Positions 48,991 through 60,900 of a stretch of DNA of 64,000 nt are shown piece by piece. Under the pieces are notes generated by a model that was not told the DNA's origin, did no database searches, and was given only the letters and a program-made list of their open reading frames with translations. Made by a program: the position numbers and the translations under genes. The stretch is from Hirundichthys speculiger (taxonomy: Eukaryota > Chordata > Actinopteri > Beloniformes > Exocoetidae). How positions within the stretch are numbered: the first letter of the stretch is position 1; each line of letters opens with the position of its first letter. The stretch is from NCBI GenBank assembly GCA_018398805.1, contig JAGFBZ010001895.1, forward strand, positions 2,377,001-2,441,000. The letters run 5' to 3'.

Positions 48991-51419
48991 AAGGTCCAAA
49001 CTTTACTTTAGTTTGTATTTGTCGTACAGCAGAAATATTAAGAAAAATTGAAACACTGATTTAAGAAGAGGCGCACCCTGCAGAAGAGAGCGGTAATGTG
49101 AAGCGGAGTGTCTGACTCCAGCTAAAGCTGCTATGAACAGAGCTGTAATGATCTAGTTCAAAAGAGCCCTCTTGTGCTCAAGTTGATATATTGACCAAAG
49201 AATGTCACAAAAGTTCATGAGGACCTCAGTTAATGTGTCAATTGCTATAAGAAAAAAAAAGCAAAATTATGACTGCTTCATGGAATTTTACTGAAGGAAA
49301 TCAGGGAAACAAAAAGACTGCACGTCACTTCTTCCACATTTTGTCTTCCATATTGTTCAGATTCAAGTTAACGCACAATGATCCCGGTTGCTTTTAGGTC
49401 ATGGTTTGCAGTAAAAAATAATTTGACTGCTTAGGGTGAATAAATATAATCTGTTCATTGGCCTTAATTGCTTCAAACAACAGCTCATCAACTTTTCCAC
49501 TTCATGCGATTTGTAAATGCATTCAGCTTTTGGGATGCGTTCTTATTGACATTTTGTCACAAATTTATTTGTAGAAAAGAAATGAAGTCCATGAGAGAGA
49601 AAAGGACCAGTGGAGACTTGGTATCTGGTGGGATCCTCACGTTAACTAAGAACTGCTAACACTGATGTTCACACAACTATGAAGTTTGCTATTAAATATT
49701 AGAGGATAACAAAATTAGAGGTGACATTTTAATAGTGTATAGTATTGAACAAAGCAAAAACAGAAATTGTATAAATACTGTACAAAATATCAGAATAAGA
49801 ATGCATCCAAAAGCTGCATGAATTTGCAAATCACACAAACTGGGAAAGTTGCTGGGATTTTGTTTGAAGCATTAAAGGCCAACGGACACGATGACATTTG
49901 TTTAGAGCCTCTCACTGCAAAGCATAATCTTAAAGTAACTGCCATTTAAATTTACTGCAAATCATCATGTGTTGAAAGCATTTGTGTTGGTCCAGCCATA
50001 TGCTGGAGCTTTGGGAAGAGTTAAAAGGCTGCTGTCCAGAAGAATAGTAAAACATGAAAGAATTCCAGCGGCGCAAACACAACGGTAATGCTAACTAGCG
50101 ATTGAAAAGGTTCGAGTCGTGTGTAATTACCAAATCCAGATTTGTTTGAAGCTTCTTGTCCTACTGTAGCTAAAGGTTAGAATTATGGTGCCATGAACTC
50201 AGCCTCCTGAACTCCTCTGAGTTACGCAGGATTGTGAGGCCTTCTACCATAAATAGCCAGAGTGGAGTGAGGAGCTGAGCTGGTGGGTGGAGGGACAACT
50301 GGGCTCACGGCAGAAATGGATTTCTGCATTTCTTAAACCGAACAAATCTCTTCCTCTCCCTCCCTCGCTGTGTTTTTGTTCTTATAAACCTCTGACTGGA
50401 TTCAGTCAGATTGTGTAATTGAGGGTATATGTTCTAAGCTCATGTTTTGAAAGGTCTTTGTCAGATCTCTCTTTTGAGATGTCTGACCTCATTAAAACTT
50501 AGAAATTGGACTGTAAAACAAACAGTTAAACTGTTCCTATGTCTGGGATGATAGATTGCTTTTGATCCTGCCATCTGAATTAAAATCTTTAAAAAGATAC
50601 ACAAAGTGCAGCCAGGTATCAAAAGCTAGACAGTATACTACAAAGCAGCTGATGAGATCTTCATCCATCCATCCATTAACTTCACAGTACTTATAGTCAC
50701 AATCTTCATACTCATGTCCCTTGATGAACTGATCAGCAGTTGACATGGTTTTCTTTTTTTTTCTGGATGTTTTAATGTGAAAAAAGAAAGATAAAATATT
50801 AAAACATTTATTTCTCACTCCCTATTTATTTACTCAATAGTTACACAATAAATTCACCCTAAAATAGTCCATGAGCCCAAATGTCAAACGTATGTGGAGC
50901 CAACATCAACAGTGAAACAGTAAAATATTTCTGCAGTCATATATTTTTATTGTGAGGGATTCCTCCCTCACAAGACATAATATCTCAAGTCCAATCGCAG
51001 CTTAGGCTGTTCCCTTCTCCCATAATGCCCAAATAAAGTGTCCAAATTCCATGTGTGTGCTTCTTCTCTCTGTGAAATGTTTATAAGACCCTTGCTTGGT
51101 TTGTGAGCGTCTCTGTCTGTGTGTCAGGCTGTGTTTGTGTGTGAGTGGGAATGTGCATAAACCAGCATCTCCCGGATTGCAAATCTAATGTTGAACCTCA
51201 TATCCCAGTAGGGCTTTTATGATGATTTGCTGAACTCCAATAACTCACTGTAATCTTGTTTGACTTAAAGGAAATAATAATAAAAAAAAAAAAATGAACT
51301 GAAAAACCAGTCCATGGTTACCTGTGGACTAGATAACCATGGACTTCATAAAACAGTTCATGAGGTCCATTATTTTTATTTTTTTCTTTTCATCAGACTT
51401 TAACTGAGCTGCCTTTCAA
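48991..51419. other. Intergenic, nothing recognised apart from the listed relic
   Basis: AT-rich DNA with no supported gene. The minus-strand open frame at 50537-50818 overlaps the Tc1-end fragment and a poly-T tract and is not considered real. Confidence 0.4.
50687..50745 (+). repeat. Short copy of the Tc1-end segment
   Basis: CATGTCCCTTGATGAACTGA and its flanks match 48832-48886 with few differences. Only this about 55-bp end is present. It is most simply another remnant terminus of the same family. Confidence 0.5.
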
Positions 51420-52400
51420 CATAATTACAAGTTTATTTATAGAGCAGCTTTCACAAACAGTAGTCAAAGATTTACAGCAGCTTTACGGTGAAATAAAAGA
51501 GTAAATAAAGGCAATTAAAACAGCTAAAAAAATAAACAAAAAGGATAAGAACAGCAAGAAAAGAAAAAAAACAGAAAAGGTAAAACATCATCTAAAACGC
51601 TGCCTGAATAAACATGTTTTCAGCTGTTTTTTTTTAAAAGCATCCTCTGAAACTATAAAATGAAGAGACAGAAAGAGTCCTAGAGTCTACATACCGCCAC
51701 CACAAAAGGCCGATCACCACACGTTTAAAGATGAGAACGGTGCAGCCATAAGACCTCAGGGTACTTTACTGTTGAGAGCTTTAAAAGTTAAAACAAGAAT
51801 TTTAAAATGTCTTCTAAAACTGAGTGGAAGCCAGTGAAGAGTTAATTTTTAAATCAAAGTAAGGAGGTCTCTCTTCCTGGACTGGATAAAAAGTGGATGC
51901 ACTTTGAACAGACTTCAGCTGATTCAGGGATGTTCAAACCAATAGAGACAATTGCAGTAGTTCAACCATGAAGAAATAAAAGCATGAACAATCAATTCCA
52001 TTTCTGCCGAAGAAACAACATGTCTTAACTTTGTAATATTGCTGAGATGGAAGAGAGCTGAGCGAGTCAGCTGCTGAGCACGAGTGTCTGAGGACAGAGA
52101 ACTGTCCAGGATGACGCCAAGGTTCCACAAACTAGATGTTGCCAAAGATCCAACTGACTCAAGCCTCTGCTTAATCACTGGGAGCAGTAAGGAGTAAAAA
52201 TAATAGTTTCAACATTTCCTGAATTCAGTCGTAGAAAGTTTGCTGTTAGCCAGGGCTGGATGGCAGTTAACCAAGTATTTAACTCAGTGAGACAAAAGAG
52301 GTTGTTAAGCCAGAGAAAGTCCAGAAAAGCTGGATATCATCAGCGTAAAGATCTTAGGAAATGTTGCTAAGCTTCATAATCAAGTCTTTAAGAGGTAGCA
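51420..52400 (-). mobile_element. LINE fragment, antisense (L2-like)
   Basis: Minus-strand translation of 51924-52178 contains NLGVILDSSLS, LTRSALFHLSNITKLRHVVS and AEMELIVHAFISSWLNYCNC, the C-terminal RT region of fish L2-type LINEs ('NLGV..DS.LSF', 'HAF..SRLDYCN'). The whole stretch corresponds to a roughly 1-kb repeat common in teleosts, with its ORF disrupted outside this part. Confidence 0.75.
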
Positions 52401-52439
52401 TGTCCAAGCTTTCTAAGGTCCTATTTACACTGCACCTTT

Positions 52440-52945
52440 TATTTAATATTGGATTTCCGGCAGTCCCAGCCACCACTTCAGCCAGTGAACAATTGCGGGG
52501 TGGACATTGAGATGGTGCCAACCTATAAATATCTAGTTGTACTCCTGGATAATAAGTTGGTCTGGTCCCCCAACGCAGATGCTCTCGACAAAAAGGGACA
52601 GAGCTGCCTCTTCTTCTTACGGAAGCTCAGATCTCTAAACATCTGCAATAAGATGCTGCAGATGTTTTATCGTTCTGTGGTAGCAAGTGCTTTGTTCTCT
52701 GCTGCAGTCTGCTGGGGAGGACGTTTACGAACAAACCAGGCAAGGAGGCTGGACAGGATGGTGAGGAAGGCTGGCTCTGTGATGGGAGTCAGGATGGATC
52801 CTCTGGAGGATGTGGTGGAGAGATATACAATGAGGACTGTTGGACTATCCTCTTCATAACACATTTGAGAATCAAAGGAGCAGCAGTTCCAATTGTCTCC
52901 TCTCTCTTCGCTCCAGGACGGAGAGATTTAGGAGGTCTAATCTAA
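52440..52945 (+). mobile_element. LINE reverse-transcriptase C-terminus (Rex1-like)
   Basis: An open frame from 52449 to 52859 encodes DIEMVPTYKYLVVLLDNKLV, then KKGQSCLFFLRKLRS, MLQMFYRSVVASALFSAAVC and AGSVMGVRMDPLEDV, the C-terminal part of a Rex1-type LINE protein. It is truncated at the 5' side. After the stop the sequence continues with CCAGGACGGAGAGATTTAGG and a short TCTAATCTAATCTAA tail, the same tail type as at 2621. Confidence 0.8.
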
Positions 52946-53280
52946 TCTAATTTAGGTCATCTTAAAAGGGGTTCTGGTCATGAGTGTGGTTCACTTGGCT
53001 CAGTGTGAACACAACAATGGTGTGCACTAAAACGGCCGTACTGAGAGTTGGACAACGGGTCTCGGTGCGGCTGTCGTGGAACGCCAGGGCGGTTCATTTG
53101 TGGCGTGAAAGCTCCAGACCCCAAGTCAACCCAACGACAGGATGTACAGCACATGTTTGAGCTGAAGAGGCTTCCATAGTCTGCTGGACAGCGCGTTGTG
53201 GGTAAAGTAACACTAGCAGTCGTGGATAAACAACTTACAGCTGCTTAATTTACAAGACGTTTAGCAATCAGCGTTTTTCA

Positions 53281-53645
53281 ATTCAGTTCATCCATTATCT
53301 ATGCCCGCTTAATCCTATCTTGGGTCAGAGAGATCTGCTGGAGCTTATCCCAGCTCTCTTCAGGTGAAAGGCAGGGGTCCACCCTGGACAAGACACCAGT
53401 CCATCACAGGGCCACATACAGACAACCAACCACTCATGCTCACAGTCACTCCTACGGGCGATCTAGACCCACCAATTAACCTGACATGAATGTCTTTGGA
53501 CTGTGGGAGGAAGCCAGAGAACCCGGAGGAAACCCATACAAGCACAGAGAGAACATGCAACTCCACACAGAAAGACTCCTGCTGAGTTTTAAACCAGGAA
53601 CCTTCTAGCTGTGAGGCAACAGTGCTGACCACCAAGACACACTGC
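53281..53645 (+). repeat. Long copy of a dispersed teleost repeat
   Basis: Successive landmarks are CATCCATTATCTATGCCCGC, GGTCCACCCTGGACAAGACA, CCAGTCCATCACAGGGCCAC, GTCTTTGGACTGTGGGAGGA, ACCCGGAGGAAACCC, AGAACATGCAACTCCACACA and AGCTGTGAGGCAACAGTGCT. This order is characteristic of a repeat found in huge numbers in ray-finned fish. Truncated copies are at 21399, 23911 and 55310. Confidence 0.85.
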
Positions 53646-53653
53646 TGCCCTTA

Positions 53654-53700
53654 AACCAAATCAATTCAATTCAATTCAGTTCAGTTCAATTCTAATTTAT
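53654..53700. repeat. (AATTC)n-type microsatellite
   Basis: AATTCAATTC and AGTTC variants, the kind of simple tail often found behind fish dispersed repeats; it follows the repeat at 53281 directly. Confidence 0.8.
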
Positions 53701-54212
53701 TTCAATTTTTTTTTAATTTATCTCCTACAGGAAAATGTATATATTGCAGTGACTGTCATAAGATATTTGTAAATAATGTTTCAAGAGTCTTCCCCACGCT
53801 CCCAGACTGGCTCTGGTAATTTAGCTTGTTCAGACCTTCTGCCTCACCAGGCACATATTCTTGGTTGTTGGCTGGTCAAATGTCCTTGCCAGAGTAATTG
53901 ATAAGCAGGCGCCAGCAACTGATGGTGGGAAATGTTGACTACTCAGGTTTAAAATAAATGCACTGCTGTGCTTCATCTCGGTAATGCATTTAGCTTAAAG
54001 GTATCCACGCACACTCCAAATTTAGTTTGATTACAAATTAACGTAGCATTCGCTTACTTATCAGTCCCATCCTGTTAGCCGGCACGTCAGTTGCCAGCCA
54101 AAAGGTACTAATGCCCAGCCAAGGCAGTAGCTGATGCCATGGGGTGCTGAGTTGGCCACCAAGTTGTCGCTCTATTTCACACAATGAACCACCATCAGTC
54201 ACCAGCCAGCGT

Positions 54213-54307
54213 GGGCTAACTAATGCCCACATCACTGACTACCTGTCGAGCTAACTAATGGCCACATCACTGACTACCTGTCGGGCTAACTAATGGCCAC
54301 ATCACTG
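54213..54307. repeat. 35-bp minisatellite, 2.7 copies
   Basis: Units start at 54213, 54248 and 54283, each beginning GRGCTAACTAATGSCCACAT; the third is partial. Copies differ at a few sites only. Confidence 0.9.
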
Positions 54308-55309
54308 CCTTTCCTGGGCCCTGCACCACAGCTTTTAGAGCTGCACAGAGCACATGGGATCAGATTTTGCATGTGTACATGTGGGTTTTATCTTAGTGTT
54401 CTTAATTTGCAGTCTGATTGCTTTTACTGTTTAGGGTGCCTTCAGGACCATCTGTGGCTTATCACTTCCCTGTGGTAACAGCTGTGTTCTTGAAAGATTT
54501 TCTCATTTACCTGTTTTCTTACACACAGAAATACAAGACAGCTATTTCACTAAGTGCTGGTGGAAGCTCTAGGAGGAAGGTGGAGTTCAACATCTTGTTG
54601 ATGATGAGCAAACAGGGGAAACAAGGAATCCAACAGCCAACACTGCAACATTTCATCTGCCTTTAATGACTATCTGGCACCTACACAACTGACTTTGGCT
54701 CCTCAGCTGACAGTTCAACTGACATTTACGGTACTGTCATTACTTATACACCAGCTACATCCTCACAAATCAAATTGTTTCTATTAGAGAGAAAATTCAT
54801 GGCATCTTTCTAACTTCTGCATCTCATGTGTCATCAAGTGGAAACGCCTGTGAAGCCTGATTTGTGTCTGCACCGCTTCTGTACTGTTGAGCTCTCTGAG
54901 TTTGTAACAACAGTATAATCTAAACCATCAACTTGTCTCTTTGACCCCACCCCCACCAGAGCGTTCAAGTAGATTTTTCCTATTTGTCCTGTATTTGTCC
55001 TGTTAGAGATGAATGTATTGTATTTTATTACAATGATGTGAACGTGTTATTGGGATTGAAGGAACTTAATTTGCTCAGTTTAAGTCATATTTATGTGAAA
55101 TATTTTAAGCTGTTAATTCAGTCCAGACCACCTTTGAAGAATGTGAGGAGAAATTTGAAAAACAAATTGTGACAACCCTTACCCTTGCACACCTGAAGAA
55201 GCGTTTGCAGGAAGAACAAAATAACAATTAAAACACTTCAATATCCTCAGTACCTTTAAAGTAATGTGAGAAGGAAAGGCAACACTACAAAGTTGTACAA
55301 GTTTCCTTT

Positions 55310-55530
55310 CATCCATTTTCTATACCTGCTTCAATCCTATTCAGGGAATCAGTCAAGGAACTATATTGTCATTGCAGTTACCCACAACAAAATTATTCCC
55401 AGCGATCTCAAGGAAGCAGGATAGAAAGCACCAAGCTGCTGCGCCAGTCTAAGCGCCACCATGATGACCATAATATTCAGGATAACAGGGATCTGCTGAA
55501 GCCCATCCCGGCTGTCAATGGGGCTAAAGG
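55310..55530 (+). repeat. Dispersed repeat split by a 136-bp insertion
   Basis: CATCCATTTTCTATACCTGC and TTCAATCCTATTCAGG start the repeat also seen at 53281; it resumes at ATAACAGGGATCTGCTGAAG. Between them, 55346-55474 is foreign and is flanked by ATTCAGG on both sides (55339-55345 and 55475-55481), a 7-bp target duplication. Confidence 0.7.
55346..55474. mobile_element. Small retroposed-looking insertion with TSD
   Basis: It includes AACTATATTGTCATTGCAGT and ACAACAAAATT, reminiscent of the 3' end of fish non-LTR elements ('TTTATTGTCATTG...ACAACGAAATT'). Flanked by the 7-bp ATTCAGG duplication; no coding part. Confidence 0.5.
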
Positions 55531-57451
55531 CATGTGATGAATGTTTCACTGTCTCAGATATAGTTCAAATGTGTTGCAGGTGTGTAATGCAAAAACTTAT
55601 GTGTATTAACAAATAAAAAAAGTAAATGTAAATGTACAAATCACTTTTATCATTTTAATTGTCGCTCATGTCCCAAACATTTTCTAATTTAGGGTTGTAG
55701 TTCTGTAACACACTTTAAGATTATCATTGTATCTCAACACTGGGCGTTTAAGGAACATGAATTAAACTTAAGCATCACAGCCTTACTGGTAGCTGGGATC
55801 CTGGACACCACCGGGATGTTTGCAGTTATACATATTTCATACATGCTTCATGATATCTCAGACTTATTAGTGAAAAGCTTTCTTCTTTTTAACAATGATT
55901 TACACTTCTGTCCCTTTTTTCTGATTTGTCCATCATGCCACATGTTTAACAGGCCTCATTGTTCTTATTTTCCTGAGGAAAATGTCTTGTTGTATGTTTT
56001 TGTTCTGCAGTGCGCTGGGATCTCAGTCCTCCAGTACTCTCATAGATCGCTGCCGCACCGTGTAACATTGTTAAAGTAACACTACAGCTGTGGTCAGTAA
56101 AAGCCTATCCTGCAGATCAAAGCTCTGCTCTAGTTATCTTCAGCAGTGTGAGTGTGTGTTAAATCTGTTGCCAGCTGAACAGATACCTTTACATCGCTGC
56201 AAGTCAAAAGTGTATGTCCATGAATCATTTGCATTCTTTTGTTGTGTCTCTTCATCACAGAAGCTCGCTATTGTTTACTGGAAACAACTATGTACGTCTC
56301 TCTTTCATCCATCCATCCATGGCTTTCTAGAATGTTCCCCTTTGGCTCCAAAGGCTTATGACCCTGACACACAAACGGCCACAAAATAAAGTCCTCAGCC
56401 CCACCAAGAGACCCTCTGCTAGTCAAAGCCCATGAATCTGCTGCATTCCTTTCCTTGTCATGAGCCTGCCTGTGGAGGGGAAGAGGAGCAACACACTGGG
56501 GTAAAAGAGGAAAACCACCTCATTGTTCCCAGAGTGATGTCAGGCATTCTGCAGTAGCTTTTACACACAGTGAAGCACATATCAGACATATCAGCCCCAC
56601 AGAGTGGAAATACACATGATGTATTTTTGGGTGAGTGAGTATGCCATTCTCAAGAGGTTCTCGTACTTGTTCCCTTGAAAACAAAAGTCAAAACAATGTT
56701 TAGACACTAGCTAAAGCTCCGTATTGCTCCTAAATCTACTGTAGTGTGGTTTAAAATAGCCCTCCAAGTGTTCAGAAGAGTGGAAATCTGACAAACAGTA
56801 ATGGTGTCTGCAGAGGAAGATTATGGGATCCCCTTAAAAGTTACTAACCTTGTCAGGAAGAAGAAAGGGATTAAGAAGGAAATGAAGGAGCAATAAAATT
56901 CTCAGCATTTGTCAGAAAGCGTTTGATGGATATATTCCAGTGTTTTAGGACCAGTGTGATACAGTGGTTTTGAAAACACAATGAAAATACCTTTCTGAGA
57001 AGAACATGATTTAGAGCAAGGATTTCTTTGATTAACTGAGACTGATGAGTATTTTTTTTTTTTTTTTTTTTTAAATACAGCACTTCCTCACAGTTCATCC
57101 CACAGATTTCATAAATTGTCCTTCAGGAAAGACTCTGAGAGATTAAGATTTGGTTTGGTCACATTCTGTCAAAATATTTTAGTTTTTTTTTTTCTTCTGT
57201 TTCCAGAGATGCCTTTTGTTATATTTGTATTACTTAAAAAAAAAAAAAAAATGTCAGAAATGCAAAAAAGTCAAATATCTTATTCTCCCTCTTTTCAAAA
57301 ATTCTATTATTGTATTAAACTAATAATCAGATGAAGGTTTCTTTAGATTTGATGACTATTTGATCATTTACATGACAGAATAGGGCACAATATTCAATGA
57401 AATGCTTGTTAGTGCCTGAATAAATAACCCAACTGGAGCTGAACGTCACAG

Positions 57452-57700
57452 TGACGTCACCAGGGAAAACAGCATTTTAATACTGGTGAGAATGAGCTCT
57501 CGCTGCTTTCTAGATGGAAAAAGTGACACTGCTTCAATGCAATGCCCGAGCGGTGACATCACCCCCCTCCATCCCTCCACCCCCCCACCCACCGTCGCGG
57601 AAGCTGCTCCAGATTGGACGGGGGGTCTCGACCAATCAGAGAGCACACACATGGGACGCGTTTATAAAGATTCAGAAAAAGTGTTGGAAAGTTGTCCGAC
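57452..57700 (+). promoter_or_regulatory. cnn1: Calponin gene core promoter
   Basis: A perfect CRE palindrome TGACGTCA is at 57452-57459 and a near-CRE TGACATCA at 57554-57561. Two CCAAT boxes, one on each strand, are at 57613-57617 and 57632-57636. TATAAA is at 57663-57668, 31 bp downstream of the second CCAAT box. Together these put the TSS near 57690-57700, about 200 bp upstream of the start codon. CpG content is locally raised. Confidence 0.7.
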
Positions 57701-57899
57701 AGCTGAGTCGCTGGTCCGAGCGCGTTCAAACACATTGGCTATATATTTAAAGCTAAAAAAAATAATAAGGTACCTTCCGGATTTGCTGGTGACTGTCTCT
57801 CTGCGTTTCCCTGCCTCGGACAGCAAAACGTTTCTCCGTTTTGCGAGCTCTGCTCAGCGCCGCTGTGAAAAAAAAAAAAAAAAAAATCAAACAAACAGA

Positions 57900-57959
57900 A
57901 TGACAACACATTTCAGGAGCGGACCAGCCTTTGGACTTTCTGCTGAAGTTAAGAGTAAG
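57900..57959 (+). CDS. cnn1: Calponin exon 1
   Basis: Residues 1-20, ending in AAG before donor GTATGT (phase 0). The ATG has A at -3. An A-run (57870-57886) lies just upstream in the 5' UTR. Confidence 0.92.
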
Positions 57960-60900
57960 GTATGTTTTCAGTCTTTATTTGTTCTCACGTGCTTACGGGA
58001 TGTAAATACGCTGCCTCTCACGGGTCCCCGGGGTCGGGGGTCCACCGGGGGTCAGTGACAAACGTGTAGAAACGCCACCTCTGCGGCTGCATCTGTTTGG
58101 GAACTGGTGTTTAAAGTCAAGTGTTTCTTGTGACATATTGAGGCCCTTGGTTAAAAAAAAAAAAAAAAAAAAAAGAAAGAAAAAAAAGTAAGTTGGATAT
58201 ATCAATAAATCGTTTTGCCTTTTGCAGGCAGGCCTATTCCCTCATCAAATATTTAGAGAAAAAGCAAAATCCCACTTGCATGTGAAACTGTTTAAAAACC
58301 CCTTTTAAAATGATGCAGTGGCGGTGATTCCAGCTGGATTATTTGAAAGGCTGATCAGGTGACACACCTCTGCCTTTTGGGAAAGGATCACACACTGAAG
58401 GAGGTGATTGTTTTGGAGCTAAAAGTACAGTTGGTCTTAGTGGCCAAATTATTTGTGCGATTATGAGGAGTCCAGGGTGCTTTTAGTCAGGGAGAGTGCA
58501 GTTAGAAATGTAGTGGAGTACGCTCTGCTGATGAAGTTTTCAGCGGCATTAAATCAAATGAATATGATGACACGGATCATAATTGAGGAGGAGCTCATGT
58601 AAGTTCTGTTAATAGTTATGTGCTGAAAAATGCATCAGATTTAATCAAATTTCATACAAACTCGATCAATTTGTTTGCTTGAAATGTAGCTGGTAGTAAC
58701 TCTCAGAAAACCATAGGCGTCCCAAGCAGCATAAAATTGAAATGAGGAGGTGAAGCAGCCAAAACATGCATCCTTCCTATGATGGTGACACGTATCAAAC
58801 TGCCACCATAATAAGGTGTGTGTGTATTTGTCAAGCATTTTTTGTGCAGTTGTAACTTTGTATGCTTGAATAAGTCAGAGCTGCTGACAGTCTGGGATAA
58901 AAAAAAAAAAAAAAAAAAAATCAGCTTGTGATTGCTGCAGCATGCAGATTGTCATCAACATCATCATTATCTTCATTGTCCTGGAGGGATGTGACCTCTC
59001 CTATGAATAGTCCCATCTCTCAGCAGTGCTTTAATTTCACTCTGCTGCTCTCCATGTAGCCCACATTCCTATCATCATTTCTATCCAGCAGTCAGCAGCC
59101 TCCTCACAACCAGGCTGGCTGATACCTCTCCACGACCTAAAAGCTGATCAAGTGAAGAAGTTAAGCGGATGGGAAGTCAAAATGTTCTGTTATTTTTGAT
59201 GGGGTGGTACGTTCCAGAGGAATGACATCAGAGATGCAGCGCAGAGACTGACAGGTACATCAGGATCACCATGGCCTTTTAAGGAGTGGCCGTACTCTGG
59301 GTTGGAACTTGAGAAACTGTCCTTTCTGTAAACAGTTTACTTAAGAGTCAAGGATGACAAAACACTGTCCTGACAGAACACAGGTGGAGGGGAGGGAGAT
59401 GGAACTAGGTCAGGTCCCCCCCCCCCCAGCACTGTGAAATGCTGGAGGAGACCTTGATGAAAATAGAGAATGGAAGTATTCCCTTGTTTAAGTAGAAAAC
59501 AGCTCAGCATCTTCAAATATTTACACTGTTGGCTTGTTATTTCGTTGGACCCGTTAGTCATAATGAGTACTGCGAACTGTCTGTGAGATTCTATACAAGC
59601 AGCCAACCACTTCACTTTCAAGAGGTTTTCCTCTTAAAAAGTTAACACTACATTCATAATATATAAACATTTAATTACTCAGCTCCTTTCCCCAGTGATA
59701 TTTTCCTTACTTGGACTGGTACGAGCAACTCAGGTAGCTTATGACAGCCAGCGTTGGTGGTCTTTATGTATCCTGATACCAAACGCTGCTTTTGTCTCCT
59801 GTTATGTTGCTGCTCCTTGAGACTGAACTTTGTCCGAACATTTCTCATCTTATAAGGAAGACAGCCTAAATAACTGACCACAATTTTCTTTGGCGTTATC
59901 AAATAATAATATAATATATATATTATATATATATATGAACATAGCTAACCAGAAACCATTTGTACCTGTAAATACTTCTGAAATCAAATAAACAAAAAAT
60001 AAAATGGGGTCTTAGTGGGACCCCAGAAGCAAACTTGTACTAAAACACATATTAATTCTGATCATAAATAAATTTGAAAAAGCAAAGCAAGTGACAGAAT
60101 TTCTTCTAACTTTCATCTAGGATTTCGGATGTCATTTGTCCCTCAGAAACATAAGCCTTTGTGGGAAACTACTGTGTTTTATGACCTGTTTGTTAAAGTA
60201 GTTAGCATTAGCTCCGGTTTATCCAGATACAAAAAGCAACAACAGATCAATATTCACAACCTGAAAATCTGATATGCTCTTAAATATTTATGTGGGACTT
60301 GTACTACTTTCACAGAACTTAAGTCTCCCTATTCTTTCCTTTTTAACAAAGCGTTGCTGAGGTATATTTTTTTAATATTCCTACTGATTAACTTTAATTG
60401 CTGCAGCCTGGTTTGGTCTGGCATGACTTCTAGCTTTTTATTGTTACTTGAAGCAAATGCTGTTTAATTTTAAAAGGATGGCTGTTGATATTTATAATGT
60501 AATCTCATTAGATATGAATATTTTCTCTATTTAACCAGCTATTTGACCATTTTTGATCCTTTATTAGAGGCAGGTTTTGCTTGAGCATTGTACCCAGTTT
60601 TAACTACCGTATGTGTTTGTCAGTAAATTGTTTCATGTGGTAGTTGCTGTAAGCTTCTTGGGTAGCTGTATCCATGTCACATGACATTTGCCCACTTGTG
60701 TCATATGCAAAACATGTCTTTTATATCCCAGAAAGGGATAGGTTCTAGCCGTGCGCCTTAATTCTACAATTAAAAAAACAATGTGTATAATTAAGTCTTT
60801 GTGAAACCACCTCAGTGAAACAGGACCTGTCAGTTTTGGTCTGTCCTTAGCAGATGTGGGCTTTGTGCATAGTTAGCTCGCTGTAAAAGGGCAGATTCTG

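Larger units (their letters stand above)
54308..57430. other. Intergenic before the calponin gene
   Basis: Apart from the repeat at 55310-55530, no gene is supported. A T-run lies at 57053-57073 and an A-run at 57237-57251. Open frames are short and unrelated to known domains. Confidence 0.4.

Noticed and set aside
50537..50818. Minus-strand frame with ADQFIKGHEYEDCDYKY, repeated near 48880
   Set aside because: Looked like a duplicated exon at first, but the repeated part lies in the presumed Tc1 terminal region and the surrounding frame includes a poly-T tract.
55816..55881. Peptide IHISYMLHDISDLL resembling a TLC-domain motif (SxGYFxHDxxD)
   Set aside because: Only about a dozen residues, no neighbouring TLC exon, no matching donor, and the frame runs on into non-coding-looking sequence. 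Probably chance.
58805..58815. CCATAATAAGG as a second CArG box
   Set aside because: Seven bases lie between CC and GG; the consensus needs six.
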